From an uncultured Anaerotruncus sp. (GTDB lineage Bacteria; Bacillota; Clostridia; Oscillospirales; Ruminococcaceae), in the NCBI RefSeq assembly GCF_902490045.1, contig NZ_CABUCJ010000007.1:1-42087 (forward strand): 42,087 bases of DNA. Reading direction: 5' to 3'. Positions 40,322-42,087 of the stretch are shown here, one piece after another. Below the pieces are notes generated by a model. That model was not told the DNA's origin. It saw only the letters and a list, made by a program, of their open reading frames with translations, and ran no database searches. The translations under genes were made by a program, and so were the position numbers. Position 1 is the first letter of the stretch. The number at the start of each line of letters is the position of its first letter.

Positions 40322-42087
40322 TCAGAGGTTTTTGACGTTCAGCGCGCGGGTGGCGTTGAGGATGGCGATCACCGAAACGCCCACGTCGGCGAAGACGGCC
40401 TCCCACATGTTTGCGTCGCCCATCGCGCCGAGCAGGAGCACGAGCGCCTTGACGGCGAGCGCGAAGACGATGTTCTGCCGCACGATGGATAGCGTCCGGC
40501 GGGAGATTTTGATCGCGGTCGCGAGCTTGGAGGGGCGGTCGTCCATGATGACCACGTCGGCGGCCTCGATGGCCGCGTCGGAGCCGAGCCCGCCCATCGC
40601 GATGCCGACGTCGGCGCGGGAGAGCACGGGCGCGTCGTTGATGCCGTCCCCCACAAAGGCGAGCACGCCGCGCGGGGATTTTTCCGCGAGCAGGCGCTCC
40701 ATCCGGTCGACCTTGTCGGCGGGGAGCAGACCCGCGTGGTATTCGTCTAGGCCGAGGTCCTTCGCCACCTGGGCGGCGACCGGCTCGGCGTCCCCGGTGA
40801 GCATCACCGTTTTGTGCACGCCGGCCCCGCGCAGGGCGGAGACCGCCTCGCGGGCGTCCTCCTTGACCTCGTCGGAGATCACGATGTGCCCCGCGTATTC
40901 CCCGTCCACGGCGACGTGGACGATCGTGCCGGGCAGGTGGCAGTCGTGCCATACGGCGCCTGAGTCGTCCATCAGCTTTCCGTTTCCGGCGGAGACCCTG
41001 CGCCCGTCGACCGCGGCCCTCACGCCCCGGCCGGAAATTTCCTCCACGCCGGCGACGCGGGCCTCGTCGGGCTCCTTCCCGTAGGCCGCCCGCAGGGAAA
41101 GGGCGATCGGATGGCTTGAATAGCTCTCGGCGAGGGCCGCCAGCTCGAGCAGCCGGTCCTCGGAAATCTCGTCGGGATGCACCGCCGTGACCTGGAAGGA
41201 TCCCTTGGTGAGGGTGCCGGTCTTGTCGAAGACGACCGTCTCGGTCCCGGCGAGCGTCTCAAGGTAGTTGCTGCCCTTGACGAGGATGCCGCATTTGGAC
41301 GCCCCGCCGATGCCGCCGAAAAAGCTCAGCGGCACCGAGATGACGAGCGCGCAGGGGCAGGAGATGACCAGGAAGATGAGCGCGCGGTGGACCCACATCG
41401 AGAAGGAACCGCCGGTGACGAGCGGCGGGACGACCGCGAGCAGGGCCGCGCCGATGACGACGGCGGGGGTGTACCAGCGGGCGAAGCGGGTGATGAAGTT
41501 TTCCGCCTTCGCCTTTTTGCCGCTCGCGTTCTCGACGAGATCGAGGATTTTGGCGACGGTCGATTCCCCGTAGACGCGGGAGACGCGGACGGTGAGCAGG
41601 CCGCTCAGGTTGATGCACCCGCTGATGACCGCGTCGCCGGGCGCGGCGTCGCGGGGGAGGGATTCGCCGGTGAGCGCGGCGGTGTCGAGCGTGGAGCTGC
41701 CCTCGGTGATCACGCCGTCGAGCGGCACCCGCTCGCCCGGCTTCACGACGATCAGGTCGCCGACGGCGACCTCCTCGGGGTCGACCCGCACAAGCTCGCC
41801 GCCCCGGCGGACGTTGGCATAGTCGGGGCGGATGTCCATCAGGGCGGAGATCGACTGGCGCGAGCGCCCGACCGCGTAGCTCTGGAAGAGCTCGCCCACC
41901 TGATAGAAGAGCATGACGGCGACCCCTTCGGGGTACTCGCCCACGAAAAAGGCGCCCACCGTGGCGACCGCCATCAGGAAATTCTCGTCGAACACCTGCC
42001 CGCGCGCGATGTTGCGCAGCGCGCGCAGGAGCACGTCGCCGCCGATGACGAAGTAGGGCAGGAGAAAGAGGGCGAGCCGGAGGACGC
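40322..42087 (-). CDS. Heavy-metal P1B-type ATPase (Zn/Cd/Pb exporter), N-terminus outside the window
   Basis: A C-terminal part of at least 588 residues of a membrane metal pump; the frame is open to the right edge, so the N-terminal metal-binding region and first helices are missing. It shows the TGES actuator loop, the CPC transmembrane metal motif (ISCPCALVIS), DKTGTLT with the phosphorylated Asp, an SSHPIA nucleotide-domain motif (HP locus), and VGDGINDAPVL. The last helices contain a Lys (AVKALVL) and FADVG Asp, the pair typical of the Zn(II)/Cd(II)/Pb(II) subgroup rather than copper pumps. It lies upstream of the split ATPase on the same strand, separated by the palindromic terminator. 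Confidence 0.93.
   Translation of the reverse strand, partial: VLRLALFLLPYFVIGGDVLLRALRNIARGQVFDENFLMAVATVGAFFVGEYPEGVAVMLFYQVGELFQSYAVGRSRQSISALMDIRPDYANVRRGGELVRVDPEEVAVGDLIVVKPGERVPLDGVITEGSSTLDTAALTGESLPRDAAPGDAVISGCINLSGLLTVRVSRVYGESTVAKILDLVENASGKKAKAENFITRFARWYTPAVVIGAALLAVVPPLVTGGSFSMWVHRALIFLVISCPCALVISVPLSFFGGIGGASKCGILVKGSNYLETLAGTETVVFDKTGTLTKGSFQVTAVHPDEISEDRLLELAALAESYSSHPIALSLRAAYGKEPDEARVAGVEEISGRGVRAAVDGRRVSAGNGKLMDDSGAVWHDCHLPGTIVHVAVDGEYAGHIVISDEVKEDAREAVSALRGAGVHKTVMLTGDAEPVAAQVAKDLGLDEYHAGLLPADKVDRMERLLAEKSPRGVLAFVGDGINDAPVLSRADVGIAMGGLGSDAAIEAADVVIMDDRPSKLATAIKISRRTLSIVRQNIVFALAVKALVLLLGAMGDANMWEAVFADVGVSVIAILNATRALNVKNL

Noticed and set aside
1..42087. CRISPR arrays, tRNA or rRNA genes, riboswitches, conjugation or phage structural genes
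   Set aside because: No repeat-spacer periodicity, cloverleaf, known aptamer core or recognisable transfer/structural protein was seen.

Overview
The window is about 42 kb of GC-rich DNA. It has strong AGGAGG-type ribosome sites, A-type promoters with 17-bp spacers, and perfect GC-rich bidirectional terminators. It encodes a FeoB-associated Cys-rich membrane peptide, a Firmicutes-style RND pump pair without an outer-membrane channel, and a large serine recombinase. Together these suggest a high-GC Clostridia member (an Oscillospirales-like gut anaerobe is my guess; this is inference). I found no rRNA, tRNA or CRISPR. Positions 1-120 hold nothing I can assign.

Layout. (1) 181-4869, minus: RND efflux permease and its membrane-fusion protein. 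(2) 5229-7709, plus: a membrane diguanylate cyclase with two extracytoplasmic solute-binding domains. (3) 7831-8649 and 39894-40181, minus: the C-terminal and N-terminal parts of ONE P-loop ATPase gene, separated by 31.2 kb. Joining them at a 6-bp direct repeat (CATGGG, 8649-8654 and 39893-39898) restores an uninterrupted 368-codon ORF. Everything between is therefore an inserted element. (4) 40322 to the window end, minus: a Zn/Cd-type P1B ATPase, cut by the window edge.

Inside the element, 8691-33630 is a divergent carbohydrate/sugar-acid catabolic locus. The minus arm (20378 to 8691) carries a threonine-dehydrogenase-like enzyme, a PrpR-type regulator, a DUF1537 kinase, a racemase-like protein, a class II aldolase, a fucose/arabinose-isomerase-family protein, an aldose epimerase, a zinc dehydrogenase, a beta-hydroxyacid dehydrogenase and a second DUF1537 kinase. 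The plus arm (20718 to 33630) carries PdxA2, three TIM-barrel isomerase/epimerases, a ribose-type ABC importer (ATPase, permease, binding lipoprotein), a serine hydrolase, a zinc dehydrogenase, a second racemase-like protein, a PfkB kinase and an FGGY kinase. DUF1537 kinases with PdxA2 and a LtnD-like dehydrogenase point to four-carbon acid sugars (threonate/erythronate type) ending in dihydroxyacetone phosphate. The isomerase, FGGY kinase and aldolase suggest a longer sugar or sugar acid feeds the same route. The actual substrate is not evident.

The right part of the element holds a large serine recombinase with a translationally coupled 56-aa ORF (33715-35423). Next come an iron-type DtxR repressor and a divergent feoA-feoA-feoB-Cys-rich peptide operon with three TTAG-N6-(C)TAA(A) operator-like sites, then a DUF3795 protein. 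No conjugation genes are visible. The element looks like a recombinase-driven island carrying a nutrient-acquisition package whose precise excision would rebuild the host ATPase gene.
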